Part shown: in pieces, positions 1 to 7,404 of the stretch | How positions within the stretch are numbered: the stretch's first letter is position 1 | Layout: each line of letters begins with the position of its first letter | Assembly: GCA_023150215.1 (NCBI GenBank) | Contig: JAKLLJ010000079.1 | Location: 299-11,462, forward strand | Origin: Thauera sp. | GTDB lineage: Bacteria; Pseudomonadota; Gammaproteobacteria; Burkholderiales; Rhodocyclaceae | Length of the DNA stretch: 11,164 nt | Reading direction: 5' to 3' | The notes under the pieces: generated by a model | Database searches by the model: none | Told to the model about the DNA's origin: nothing | The model's input: the letters and a program-made list of their open reading frames with translations, nothing else | Made by a program: the position numbers and the translations under genes

Positions 1-369
1 CGGCTTGGTGGCAGCGACGGTGATGTTCAGGAAATAGGCGGTTTCTTCCAGGGTGTCGGTGCCGTGGGTGATCACGATGCCGTCGATCGCGGGATCGTCG
101 ACGAGCGCCTGCACGCGGCGTGACAACACCAGCCAGTGCTGCGGCGTCATGTCCTTGCTGTCGATACCGAACAGCAGGTGGGCGTCGATGCGGGCGAGCT
201 CGGCCAGCTGCGGCACGGCGCCGATGAGGGCGTCGGGGCCAAGCTGGCCGGCGGTGTAGTCGCGCGTGTCGGTCGCCGAGCCCGCGGTGCCGGCGATGGT
301 GCCGCCGGTGGCGAGAAGCGCGATGCGAGGCTTGCGCAGGATCTGGAGGGCGTTGTGCTGCGGAATCAT
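1..369 (-). CDS. L-asparaginase, N-terminal part (runs off the left edge)
   Basis: Hydrolyses L-asparagine to aspartate and ammonia. Only the first 123 residues are inside the window. Both asparaginase signatures are visible: TGGTIAG at residues 21-27, with the nucleophile threonine at 24, and THGTDT at 101-106, with the second threonine/aspartate pair at 104-105, followed by LEETAYFL. A tyrosine at 38 in a SAT-x3-YT context matches the flexible active-site loop of E. coli AnsB, so the sequence is of the type II (AnsB) class. No signal peptide is seen, and none can be gained from an upstream start: the nine codons before ATG 369 contain no start codon and are preceded in frame by the stop of the antiporter gene. 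The enzyme is therefore predicted to be cytoplasmic. It begins 27 bases after the antiporter gene and probably shares its transcript. No clear Shine-Dalgarno sequence precedes it. Confidence 0.93.
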   Translation of the reverse strand, partial: MIPQHNALQILRKPRIALLATGGTIAGTAGSATDTRDYTAGQLGPDALIGAVPQLAELARIDAHLLFGIDSKDMTPQHWLVLSRRVQALVDDPAIDGIVITHGTDTLEETAYFLNITVAATKP

Positions 370-396
370 GGCGGATCGTGTCGGGTGGCGGGGCGG

Positions 397-2148
397 TCAG
401 GCAGGGCCGGCGTCGCGCAGCGCGACAATGCGGCGCTCGCGCTCCTGTTCGAGCTGGCGCAGTGCGGCATCGGGCGGAACGCCCAGGGTTTCGAGCACCC
501 AGCCGGTGAGCTTGAGACTGGATTCGAGCGTCTCCGGCACCACCACCGAGGCGCCGGCCTCGCGCAGCAGCAGGGCGTGCTTCTCGTCGCGGGCGCGGGC
601 GATGACGCGCATCATCGGCGCCATGCGGCGGATGCCCTGCACCGCGTGGATGGCGGCTGCGGTGTGGTCCATCGTCAGCACCACGGCGCGCGCCTGGTCG
701 ATGCGCAGCTTGCGCAGCAGCTCGGGCCGACTGGCGTCGCCGAACACCAGCGGCACGCCCGCCTTGCGCTGGTGGGCGATGAGGTGGGCGTCGTTCTCGA
801 TCGCGACGAAGGAGACGCCCTGCTCGGCCAGCATCTGTCCCACCAGCTGGCCGACCCGGCCGTAGCCGGCGATGATGACATGACCGCCGAGTTCGCCCAG
901 TTCGGCGTCGGCGTCGGGCGCAGGCAGCGCAGTGCGGCGGTCGATGCCGTCGCCGAGGCTCTGACCGAGGCGTGCGACCACCGGGGCGGCGAGCATGGAG
1001 ACGCCGACCACGATCAGCATGAACTGGCCGATCTGGCGCTCGAGCAGGCCCAGGCCGAGCGCCATGCCGATGACGATGAAGGCGAACTCCCCGCCCTGGC
1101 CGAGCAGCAGTCCGCCCTCGGCCGCGCGCCCCCACGACAGTCCGAACACGCGCAGCAACACGAACACGACCAGCGCCTTGAGGGCCAGCAGGCCGATCAC
1201 CGAGAGCGGGATCCACACGGGCTCGGCGAGCAGCGCACGCAGGTCGATGCCCATGCCTACCGACATGAAGAAGAGGCCCATCAGCAGGCCCTTGAAGGGT
1301 TCGATGGTGATCTCGACCTCATGGCGAAACTCGGTCTCGGCGATGATCAGGCCGGCCAGCAGCGCGCCGAGCGCCATCGACAGGCCGGCGAACCAGGTCA
1401 GCGCCGCCACGCCGAGCGTGGTCAGCAGGGTCAGGGCGGTGAAAGTGTCGGGTTGCTTGTCCACCGCGATCTGGTGGAACAGCGGGCGCACCACACGACG
1501 ACCGATGAGGTAGATCATCACCACCGTGAGCACGCCCTTGAGCACGGCGCTGCCGAGCAGGCTCGCGAAGCTGCCCTCGCCCGCCGAGGCGCCGAGGATG
1601 CTGATCAGCACCAGCAGCGGCACCACCGCCAGATCCTGGAAGAGCAGGATCGCGAATGCCGACTGGCCCAACGGCGTGCCAAGCTCACGGCGCTGGATCA
1701 ACAACTGCATGACGATCGCGGTGGACGAGAAGGCCAGCACCACGCCGAGGATCACCGAGGCTTCGATGCTGTTGCCGAACCACAACGCCAGCGCGCCGAC
1801 CACGGTAGCCGAGATCCCGACCTGCAGCCCGCCGAGGCCGAACACCAGCCGACGCATCGACCACAGGCGCTCGACGGACATCTCCAGGCCGATCATGAAC
1901 ATCAGGAAGATCACCCCGAGCTCGGCGAGAAACTCGACGTCTTCCGGGCGTGCGAAGGTGAACCACGACAACACCGGCCAGGAGCCCGCAAGCGAGGCGA
2001 GGCCATAAGGCCCGAGCAGCACGCCGACCGAAAGGAAGCCGAGCACCGCATTGATGCGCAGCCGCGATAGCAGCGGCATCAGCACGCCGCTGAGGGCGAG
2101 AAAGAGGATGGTTTCCTTCAGGAAAGGGAGGTTGCCGTGGGTGTCCAT
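397..2148 (-). CDS. Kef-type monovalent cation:proton antiporter (CPA2) with RCK/TrkA-N domain
   Basis: Inner-membrane antiporter or channel of the CPA2 family (KefB/KefC/YbaL group), expected to exchange K+ or Na+ for H+. It has 583 residues, close to the family's usual 560-620. Residues about 10-395 are strongly hydrophobic with a dozen or so membrane spans. They include GLEM (87-90), FQDLAVVP (170-177) and the block HEVEITIEPFKGLL (276-289), which matches the KefC regulatory-loop region. A cytosolic nucleotide-binding domain follows from about 422: GYGRVG (428-433) is the dinucleotide-binding loop, with acidic E451 at the end of the second strand and GD at 470-471. IARARD (516-521) is shared with KefC, where nearby arginines help bind glutathione. 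The GYGRVG loop also resembles YbaL, so I cannot assign a subtype or symbol. It lies 60 bases after the ABC transporter gene and is probably co-transcribed. ATG 2148 has only a weak ribosome-binding sequence. Confidence 0.93.
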   Translation of the reverse strand: MDTHGNLPFLKETILFLALSGVLMPLLSRLRINAVLGFLSVGVLLGPYGLASLAGSWPVLSWFTFARPEDVEFLAELGVIFLMFMIGLEMSVERLWSMRRLVFGLGGLQVGISATVVGALALWFGNSIEASVILGVVLAFSSTAIVMQLLIQRRELGTPLGQSAFAILLFQDLAVVPLLVLISILGASAGEGSFASLLGSAVLKGVLTVVMIYLIGRRVVRPLFHQIAVDKQPDTFTALTLLTTLGVAALTWFAGLSMALGALLAGLIIAETEFRHEVEITIEPFKGLLMGLFFMSVGMGIDLRALLAEPVWIPLSVIGLLALKALVVFVLLRVFGLSWGRAAEGGLLLGQGGEFAFIVIGMALGLGLLERQIGQFMLIVVGVSMLAAPVVARLGQSLGDGIDRRTALPAPDADAELGELGGHVIIAGYGRVGQLVGQMLAEQGVSFVAIENDAHLIAHQRKAGVPLVFGDASRPELLRKLRIDQARAVVLTMDHTAAAIHAVQGIRRMAPMMRVIARARDEKHALLLREAGASVVVPETLESSLKLTGWVLETLGVPPDAALRQLEQERERRIVALRDAGPA

Positions 2149-2208
2149 GCGGGCGTCTTCAATCGTGATGTCTTTTCAGTCTACGCCACCCGGCACCGCT
2201 GTTGCGTT

Positions 2209-4044
2209 TCAAGAACTGGCCTCGTCCGTGACGGTGTCGGCAGCTGCGGCGCTCTCCTCTTGCTGTTGCAGCATCCACATCTGCGCGTAGGCGCCACCCT
2301 GCGCCAGCAGCGCGTGATGGCGGCCGCGCTCGACGATGCGGCCCTGGTCGAGCACGATGATCTCGTCGGCATCCATGATCGTGGACAGGCGGTGGGCGAT
2401 CACCAGCGCGGTGCGGCCTTCGGCGGCAAGCTCGATCTGCGCCTGGATAGCCTTCTCGGTCTTCGAGTCGAGCGCCGAGGTGGCTTCGTCGAAGATCAGG
2501 ATGGCGGGGTTCTTCAGCAGCGCGCGCGCGATCGCGACACGCTGCTTTTCGCCGCCCGACAGTTTCAGCCCGCGCTCGCCGACGCGGGTCTCGTAAGCTT
2601 CGGGTAGCTGGCGGATGAAATCTTCCAGCTGCGCGGCACGCGCGGCGGCCTCGACCTCCGCGCGGCTGGCGCTCGGGCGACCGTACTGGATGTTGTAGTA
2701 CAGGGTGTCGTTGAACAGTACCGTGTCCTGCGGGACGATGCCGATCGCGGCGCGCAGGCTGTCCTGGGTGAGCTGGCGCAGGTCGTGGCCGTTGATGCGC
2801 AGCGCGCCGCCCTGGACGTCGTAGAAGCGGTACAGCAGGCGGGCCAGGGTCGATTTGCCCGAGCCGGAGTGGCCGACCACCGCCACCGTGCTGCCGGCGG
2901 GGATGTCGAAATCCACGTCGAACAGGATCGGGCGCTTGGTGTCGTAGGCAAAGTTCACATGCTCGAAGCGCACGCTCGCCGGGCCGGCGGGCAGGGTGTG
3001 GGCGTCGGGGGCGTCGGCGATCTCGCGGTGGGTGTGCATGAGGCCGAACATGCGCTCGATGTCGGTGAGCGACTGGCGGATCTCGCGGTACAGCACGCCG
3101 AGGAAGTTGAGCGGGATGTAGAGCTGGATCATGAAGGCGTTGACCAGCACGATGTCGCCGATCGTCATCTCGCCGCTGGCCACGCGGTCGGCCGCCTGCC
3201 ACATCATCGCGGTGACCGCGATCGCGATGATCGCCGCCTGGCCGACGTTGAGCGCCGACAGCGAGTACTGGTTGGTGACCTGGGCCTTGGTCCACTTCTG
3301 CAACTGCTCGTCGTAGCGCCGGGCCTCGAACGCCTCGTTGTTGAAGTATTTGACCGTCTCGTAGTTGATCAGGCTGTCGATCGCGCGCGCATTGGCGGCG
3401 GAATCCAGCTCGTTGGCCTCGCGCCGCAGCGCGGTGCGCCAGTTGGTCACCTTGACGGTGAACACGATGTAGATCGTCAGCGCAGTCAGCGTGATGAGCG
3501 CGAACACCGCGTCGTAATTGACCAGCAGGATGCCGATCACCATGCCGATCTCGATCAGCGTGGGCAGGATGGAATACAGCGTGTAGCTGATCAGCGAGCC
3601 GATCGAGCGCGTGCCGCGCTCGATGTCGCGGGTAAGGCCGCCGGTCTGGCGCTCGAGGTGGAAGCGCAGCGACAGCGCGTGCAGATGACGGAACACGCGC
3701 AGCGAGATTTCGCGCACCGCCTGCTGGGTCACGCGGGCGAACACCACCTCGCGCAGCTCGGTCAGCAGCGAGGTCGAGAAGCGCAGCACGCCATAGGCCA
3801 GCAGCAGCGCCGCCGGCACCACGATGAAGGCCTGCTCGGGGGTGATCGTGAGGCCGTCGATCAGGTGCTTGAAGATGATCGGCACCGTCACGTTGGCGCC
3901 TTTGGCCGCGACCAGGCAGGCGAGCGCGAAGAGGACCCGGCCCTTGTAGGCCCAGATGAAGGGAAACAGGCTCTTCAGTGTCTGCCAGTCGTGGCGCTGC
4001 CCCGTTTCGGGGGCGGGAAGGGCGGCGGGGGGGGCGCGTCTCAT
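2209..4044 (-). CDS. Atm1/ABCB7-type ABC half-transporter (fused permease and ATPase)
   Basis: A 611-residue half-transporter, expected to work as a homodimer in the inner membrane. Residues about 25-325 form the six-helix permease and about 357-590 the ATPase. The ATPase is complete: A-loop Y367, Walker A GHSGSGKST (391-399), Q-loop Q439, signature LSGGE (495-499), Walker B ILIFDE (515-520), D-loop SALD and H-loop H551. The permease carries NYETVKYFNNE (227-237), the hallmark of the Atm1/HMT1/ABCB7 group, in the region that lines the glutathione site of bacterial Atm1. Family members export glutathione adducts, oxidised glutathione or metal-thiol complexes, and the mitochondrial ones serve cytosolic iron-sulfur assembly. 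The substrate here is inferred, not shown. ATG 4044 lacks a good Shine-Dalgarno sequence but is the natural start given the soluble, arginine/proline-rich N-terminus before the first helix. It is probably the first gene of the minus-strand operon. Confidence 0.95.
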   Translation of the reverse strand: MRRAPPAALPAPETGQRHDWQTLKSLFPFIWAYKGRVLFALACLVAAKGANVTVPIIFKHLIDGLTITPEQAFIVVPAALLLAYGVLRFSTSLLTELREVVFARVTQQAVREISLRVFRHLHALSLRFHLERQTGGLTRDIERGTRSIGSLISYTLYSILPTLIEIGMVIGILLVNYDAVFALITLTALTIYIVFTVKVTNWRTALRREANELDSAANARAIDSLINYETVKYFNNEAFEARRYDEQLQKWTKAQVTNQYSLSALNVGQAAIIAIAVTAMMWQAADRVASGEMTIGDIVLVNAFMIQLYIPLNFLGVLYREIRQSLTDIERMFGLMHTHREIADAPDAHTLPAGPASVRFEHVNFAYDTKRPILFDVDFDIPAGSTVAVVGHSGSGKSTLARLLYRFYDVQGGALRINGHDLRQLTQDSLRAAIGIVPQDTVLFNDTLYYNIQYGRPSASRAEVEAAARAAQLEDFIRQLPEAYETRVGERGLKLSGGEKQRVAIARALLKNPAILIFDEATSALDSKTEKAIQAQIELAAEGRTALVIAHRLSTIMDADEIIVLDQGRIVERGRHHALLAQGGAYAQMWMLQQQEESAAAADTVTDEASS

Positions 4045-4064
4045 CGGAAGTCTGCCGGTGCGGA

Positions 4065-4096
4065 GGAGGGCGCCCGATTCTGTTGTGCCGCCCTCC
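4065..4096. repeat. Perfect 8-bp inverted repeat around the ABC-gene -10
   Basis: GGAGGGCG at 4065-4072 is the exact reverse complement of CGCCCTCC at 4089-4096, with 16 bases between them. The predicted -10 element of the minus-strand promoter (4077-4082) lies in the spacer, so the repeat could be an operator for a dimeric regulator. It could also be chance in GC-rich DNA. Confidence 0.45.
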
Positions 4097-4105
4097 GTGA
4101 GTCAA
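4077..4105 (-). promoter_or_regulatory. Predicted sigma-70 promoter for the ABC/antiporter/asparaginase genes
   Basis: On the minus strand a -35 TTGACT (complement of 4100-4105, 5 of 6 consensus bases) is followed after 17 bases by CAGAAT (complement of 4077-4082, 4 of 6). Transcription would start near 4070, leaving a leader of about 26 bases before ATG 4044. Confidence 0.5.
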
Positions 4106-4126
4106 ACGGCACGGCATCGATTGCGC

Positions 4127-4154
4127 TTGACAGGCCATAAGAAAAACGTATGAT
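4127..4154 (+). promoter_or_regulatory. Predicted strong sigma-70 promoter of the regulator/fad operon
   Basis: Perfect -35 TTGACA at 4127-4132, a 16-base spacer, and TATGAT (5 of 6) at 4149-4154. It sits in an AT-rich island unlike the surrounding sequence. The expected start of transcription is near 4161, inside the operator. Confidence 0.75.
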
Positions 4155-4171
4155 TCAAACAAACGTTTGAA
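4154..4171. promoter_or_regulatory. PsrA-type TetR operator
   Basis: TTCAAAC-AAAC-GTTTGAA: 7-bp arms in perfect inverted symmetry around four bases. The core CAAAC-N4-GTTTG (4156-4169) fits the consensus (G/C)AAAC-N2-4-GTTT(G/C) described for PsrA, the fatty-acid-sensing TetR regulator of Pseudomonas. It overlaps the last base of the -10 and the predicted transcription start, where a bound repressor would block RNA polymerase. It lies 14 bases before the regulator's start codon, so autoregulation is likely. Confidence 0.75.
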
Positions 4172-4185
4172 AGATATCGATCCCG

Positions 4186-4863
4186 ATGGCAGCCACTCCT
4201 CCTGCACCGAACACCGACACCCGTGATCGCATCCTCGATGCGGCCGAGCGCCTGTTCGTGGAGCATGGCTTCGACGGGACCTCGATGCGGATGATCACCG
4301 GCGCGGCCAACGCCAACCTCGCTGCGGTCAATTACCACTTCGGCAGCAAGGATGCGTTGGTGCAGGCGGTCTTCCGCCGTCGCCTGACCGCCTTGAATCA
4401 ACGCCGCCTGGCTGCGCTCGATCGCCTCGAGACCGACGCCGCAGGCGAGCCGCTCAAGCCCAGCCGCATCGTCGAGGCCTTCTTCGGCAACGCGCTCGAG
4501 CTTGCCGCCGACACCGAGCAGGGCGGACGCACCTTCATGCGCCTGCTCGCTCGCACCTACAACGAACCCAATGCCTTCGTGCGCCAGTTCCTTGCCGAGG
4601 AGTACGCCGAAGTCATGGATCGCTTTCTTGGCGCGCTGTTTCGCGCGCTGCCCGAAGTGCCGCGGGCGGAGATCCTGTGGCGCTTCCACTTCATGATCGG
4701 TGCAATGGCGTTCGCGATCGCTGGGCTCGGCGGATTGAGCGAGCTGATCGACGACCTGCCGAAAGACGACGACCCTGCCCGTCTGTTGCCGCGCCTGATG
4801 AGCTTCCTGCTCGGCGGCCTGCGCGCGCCCCTGCCAGGCGCGGCAACGGCGCCGACGAACTGA
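4186..4863 (+). CDS. TetR-family regulator of the fatty-acid degradation locus (PsrA-like)
   Basis: A 225-residue repressor of the TetR family, similar in length to Pseudomonas PsrA. The N-terminal DNA-binding domain spans about residues 11-60: RDRILDAAERLFVEHGFDGTS (13-33) is the classic first helix and turn, and NLAAVNYHFGSKDALV (44-59) carries the recognition helix and the family's YHF-x-SK motif. The rest (about 65-215) is an all-helical ligand and dimer domain. In PsrA that domain binds long-chain fatty acids or acyl-CoA, and the same ligand class is inferred here from the downstream genes. It is the first gene of the plus-strand operon, 42 bases before fadE, directly behind the palindromic operator. 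ATG 4186 is the only start that keeps the HTH domain intact. Its ribosome-binding sequence is poor (a GAAAG about 12 bases upstream, overlapping the operator), so translation may be weak. Confidence 0.93.
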   Translation: MAATPPAPNTDTRDRILDAAERLFVEHGFDGTSMRMITGAANANLAAVNYHFGSKDALVQAVFRRRLTALNQRRLAALDRLETDAAGEPLKPSRIVEAFFGNALELAADTEQGGRTFMRLLARTYNEPNAFVRQFLAEEYAEVMDRFLGALFRALPEVPRAEILWRFHFMIGAMAFAIAGLGGLSELIDDLPKDDDPARLLPRLMSFLLGGLRAPLPGAATAPTN

Positions 4864-4900
4864 ATCCATCCGTGGGCGCCGATTCCGGGCCTGCGGCAAC

Positions 4901-4905
4901 AGGAG
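4901..4905 (+). promoter_or_regulatory. Shine-Dalgarno AGGAG deciding the fadE start
   Basis: AGGAG directly abuts the first of four in-frame ATG codons (4906, 4909, 4915, 4918). With no spacing, 4906 and 4909 are poor starts. ATG 4915, nine bases after the AGGAG, is the best placed and gives an MMSWILL beginning like the MMILSIL of E. coli FadE. Confidence 0.7.
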
Positions 4906-4914
4906 ATGATGACG

Positions 4915-7404
4915 ATGATGAGCTGGATCTTGCTGGTTTCCCTCCCTCCCTTGGCAGGCGCGCTCGCCTACGGGCGAGCGCCTCTTTTTGCCTGGTTGGT
5001 GGCAGGGCTGGGGTGGCTGGTGGCTGCGGGGTGGGCGGGTGGCTGGGGCTTCGGGTGGACGCTGCTGGCGATGCTGGTGTTCGGCGGCGCGATGTGGGTG
5101 TTCCTGAGCGACTCGATGCGCCGTGGGCGGGTCACCGCACCGATCTTCAAGGCCTTCCGTGCCGCGCTGCCCGCCATGTCGCAGACCGAGCGCGACGCGC
5201 TCGAGGCCGGCACGGTGTGGTGGGAAGGCGAACTCTTCGCCGGCAAGCCGGACTGGAACAAGCTGCAGTCCTACCCATGGCCCAAACTGACGCCCGAAGA
5301 GCAGTCCTTCCTCGACAACGAGACCGACGAACTCTGCCGCCTCACCCATGATTGGGCATGCACGCAGCACGGCGACATGCCCGCCGAGGTCTGGCAGTAC
5401 ATCAAGGTCAAGGGCTTCCTGGGCATGATCATCCCCAAGGAGTATGGCGGCAAGGGCTTCTCCGCCTTCGCGCACTCCCAGGTCGTAACCAAGCTGTCGA
5501 CGCGCTCCTCGGCGCCCGCGGTCACGGTGATGGTGCCCAACTCGCTCGGCCCGGCCGAGCTGCTGCTGCACTACGGCACGCCAGAGCAGAAGCAGCACTA
5601 TCTGCCCGGCCTCGCCAGCGGTCGCGAAATACCGGCCTTTGCGCTCACCAGCCCATGGGCGGGCTCGGATGCCGCCTCCATTCCAGACGCCGGCGTGGTG
5701 TGCAGGGGCGAGTGGAATGGCGAGCAAGTGCTGGGAATGCGGGTGAACTTCGACAAGCGCTACATCACGCTCGCGCCGGTGTGCACCGTGTTCGGCCTCG
5801 CCTTCCACCTCTACGATCCGGACCGCCTGCTCGGTGGCGACGAGGTGCTCGGCATCACCTGCGCGCTCATCCCCCACGATCACCCGGGCGTGGACATCGG
5901 CCGTCGTCACTTCCCGCTCAACGCGGTGTGGATGAACGGTCCGGTGCGCGGCAAAGACGTCTTCGTGCCGCTCGAGTTCATCATCGGCGGGCCGAAGATG
6001 GCCGGCCAGGGCTGGCGCATGCTGATGGAGTGCCTGGCGGCCGGGCGCAGCATCTCGCTGCCCGGCTCCAACACCGGCATGCAGAAGATGGTCGCGCGCG
6101 CCGTCGGCGCCTATGCCCGCGTGCGCTACCAGTTCAAGACCGCGATCGGCCGCTTCGAGGGCGTGGAGGAGGCGCTCACCCGCATCGGTGCGAACACTTA
6201 CTTGAGCGACGCGGCGCGCGTGATGACCGCCGGTGCGATCGACCTCGGCGAGAAGCCCTCGGTGGTGTCGGCGATCGTCAAGTACCACGTCACCGAGCGC
6301 GCTCGCCAGACGGTCAATGACGGCATGGACGTGATCGGCGGCAAGGGCATCTGCCTCGGCCCGCAGAACTTCCTCGGCCGCGCCTACCAGCAGATCCCGG
6401 TCGGCATCACCGTGGAAGGCGCCAACATCCTCACCCGCAGCCTCATCCTGTTCGGCCAGGGCGCGATCCGCTGCCATCCGTATGTGCTGAAGGAGATGCA
6501 CGCCGCGCAGCAGGGTGACCTGGTCGCCTTCGACAAGGCACTCTGGGGCCACGTCGGCTTCACCGTGTCGAACGCGGCGCGCGCGCTGATCATGGGGTTG
6601 ACCGGCTCGCACTTCGTCAAGGTGCCTGCGGGCGTGGCGCCGGAAACCCGCCGCTACTACCAGCAGCTCACCCGCTTCTCGGCCGCCTTCGCCTTCATCG
6701 CCGACATTTCCATGGGCACCATGGGCGGCGCCCTCAAACGCAAGGAAAAGCTCTCCGCGCGGCTGGGCGACATCCTGTCGCTGATGTACCTCGCCAGCGC
6801 CACGCTCAAGCGCTTCGAGTCCGAAGGTCGCCACGCTGCCGACGCGCCCTTGATGCACTGGGCGATCTGGGACTGCATGTTCCGTATCCAGCAGGCTTTC
6901 GAGGGCGTGATCGCCAACTTCCCGAACAAGCTCTTCGCCTTCGTGCTGCGCCGCGTGATCGTGTTCCCGCTCGGCCGTCCCTATGTCGTGCCCTCGGACA
7001 AGCTCGGCCACAAGGTCGCCGCCCTGCTGCTCGAGCCTTCGCCGACGCGTGACCGCCTGACCTCCGACGTGCATCTGCCCACCGACGTCGAGGAGCCGAT
7101 CGGTGCGCTGGAGGCCGCGCTCGCCGCGACGCTGGCCGCCGAGCCGGTCGAGGCCAGGCTCAAGGACGCGCGTCGCCAGGGCCGCTTCGATCCGAAGAAC
7201 CTCGCCTCGGGCGATGTGGACGAGATCTGGCGCGTGGCATTGCACGCCGGCGTCATCAGCGAGCAGGAGTTCGCCCTCGTCGAGCGCCGCAACGCGCTGC
7301 GCGACAAGGTGATCCGCGTGGATGACTTGCCCTACGATCTCGACCTCAAGGCTGCGGTGCAGGCCATGCCCGCGCATTCGCCAGCGCAGCAGGTGAGTGC
7401 ATGA
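4915..7404 (+). CDS. fadE: Acyl-CoA dehydrogenase FadE (membrane-associated, with C-terminal DUF1974)
   Basis: FAD-dependent first step of beta-oxidation: acyl-CoA to trans-2-enoyl-CoA. It has 829 residues from ATG 4915 (E. coli FadE has 814), and the match is continuous. Hydrophobic segments at about 3-18, 24-42 and 47-64 anchor it at the inner membrane. The dehydrogenase core follows, with WWEG (102-105), EYGG (176-179), a substrate/FAD block around 244-252, GGPKMAGQGWRM (358-369), and TVEGANILTRS with the catalytic-base glutamate at E501. FGQGAIRCHPY (513-523) leads into the C-terminal DUF1974 domain (about 525-805). One oddity is that the usual PEAGSD motif reads PWAGSD, with tryptophan at 248. 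Residues 16-27 are encoded by a terminator-like hairpin. The stop overlaps the thiolase start (ATGA), so the two are translationally coupled. The extended N-terminus of 4906 would add three residues. Confidence 0.97.
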   Translation: MMSWILLVSLPPLAGALAYGRAPLFAWLVAGLGWLVAAGWAGGWGFGWTLLAMLVFGGAMWVFLSDSMRRGRVTAPIFKAFRAALPAMSQTERDALEAGTVWWEGELFAGKPDWNKLQSYPWPKLTPEEQSFLDNETDELCRLTHDWACTQHGDMPAEVWQYIKVKGFLGMIIPKEYGGKGFSAFAHSQVVTKLSTRSSAPAVTVMVPNSLGPAELLLHYGTPEQKQHYLPGLASGREIPAFALTSPWAGSDAASIPDAGVVCRGEWNGEQVLGMRVNFDKRYITLAPVCTVFGLAFHLYDPDRLLGGDEVLGITCALIPHDHPGVDIGRRHFPLNAVWMNGPVRGKDVFVPLEFIIGGPKMAGQGWRMLMECLAAGRSISLPGSNTGMQKMVARAVGAYARVRYQFKTAIGRFEGVEEALTRIGANTYLSDAARVMTAGAIDLGEKPSVVSAIVKYHVTERARQTVNDGMDVIGGKGICLGPQNFLGRAYQQIPVGITVEGANILTRSLILFGQGAIRCHPYVLKEMHAAQQGDLVAFDKALWGHVGFTVSNAARALIMGLTGSHFVKVPAGVAPETRRYYQQLTRFSAAFAFIADISMGTMGGALKRKEKLSARLGDILSLMYLASATLKRFESEGRHAADAPLMHWAIWDCMFRIQQAFEGVIANFPNKLFAFVLRRVIVFPLGRPYVVPSDKLGHKVAALLLEPSPTRDRLTSDVHLPTDVEEPIGALEAALAATLAAEPVEARLKDARRQGRFDPKNLASGDVDEIWRVALHAGVISEQEFALVERRNALRDKVIRVDDLPYDLDLKAAVQAMPAHSPAQQVSA
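4960..4989 (+). terminator. Intragenic terminator-like hairpin in the first codons of fadE
   Basis: GCGCTCGCC (4960-4968) pairs perfectly with GGCGAGCGC (4973-4981), closing a TACG loop. C(UACG)G is one of the extra-stable UNCG tetraloops. The stem is followed by CTC and five T (4985-4989), the layout of a Rho-independent terminator. It lies 45-75 bases after the fadE start, on the coding strand. Whether it terminates is untested; active translation of fadE would tend to open it. Confidence 0.5.

Noticed and set aside
136..2070. Open frame of 644 codons on the plus strand opposite the antiporter gene
   Set aside because: Low-complexity His/Gln/Asp/Arg-rich translation typical of an antisense shadow of a membrane protein gene in GC-rich DNA.
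4101..4107. Second half-site GTCAAAC near the ABC promoter -35
   Set aside because: It has no matching inverted arm at the right spacing and simply overlaps the TTGACT -35; a 7-base match alone is weak evidence for regulator binding.
2159..4207. Longer minus-strand frame of 682 codons covering the ABC transporter gene
   Set aside because: It is in another reading frame; its translation is Arg/Pro-rich without ABC motifs, while the frame 2209-4044 has every ATPase motif.
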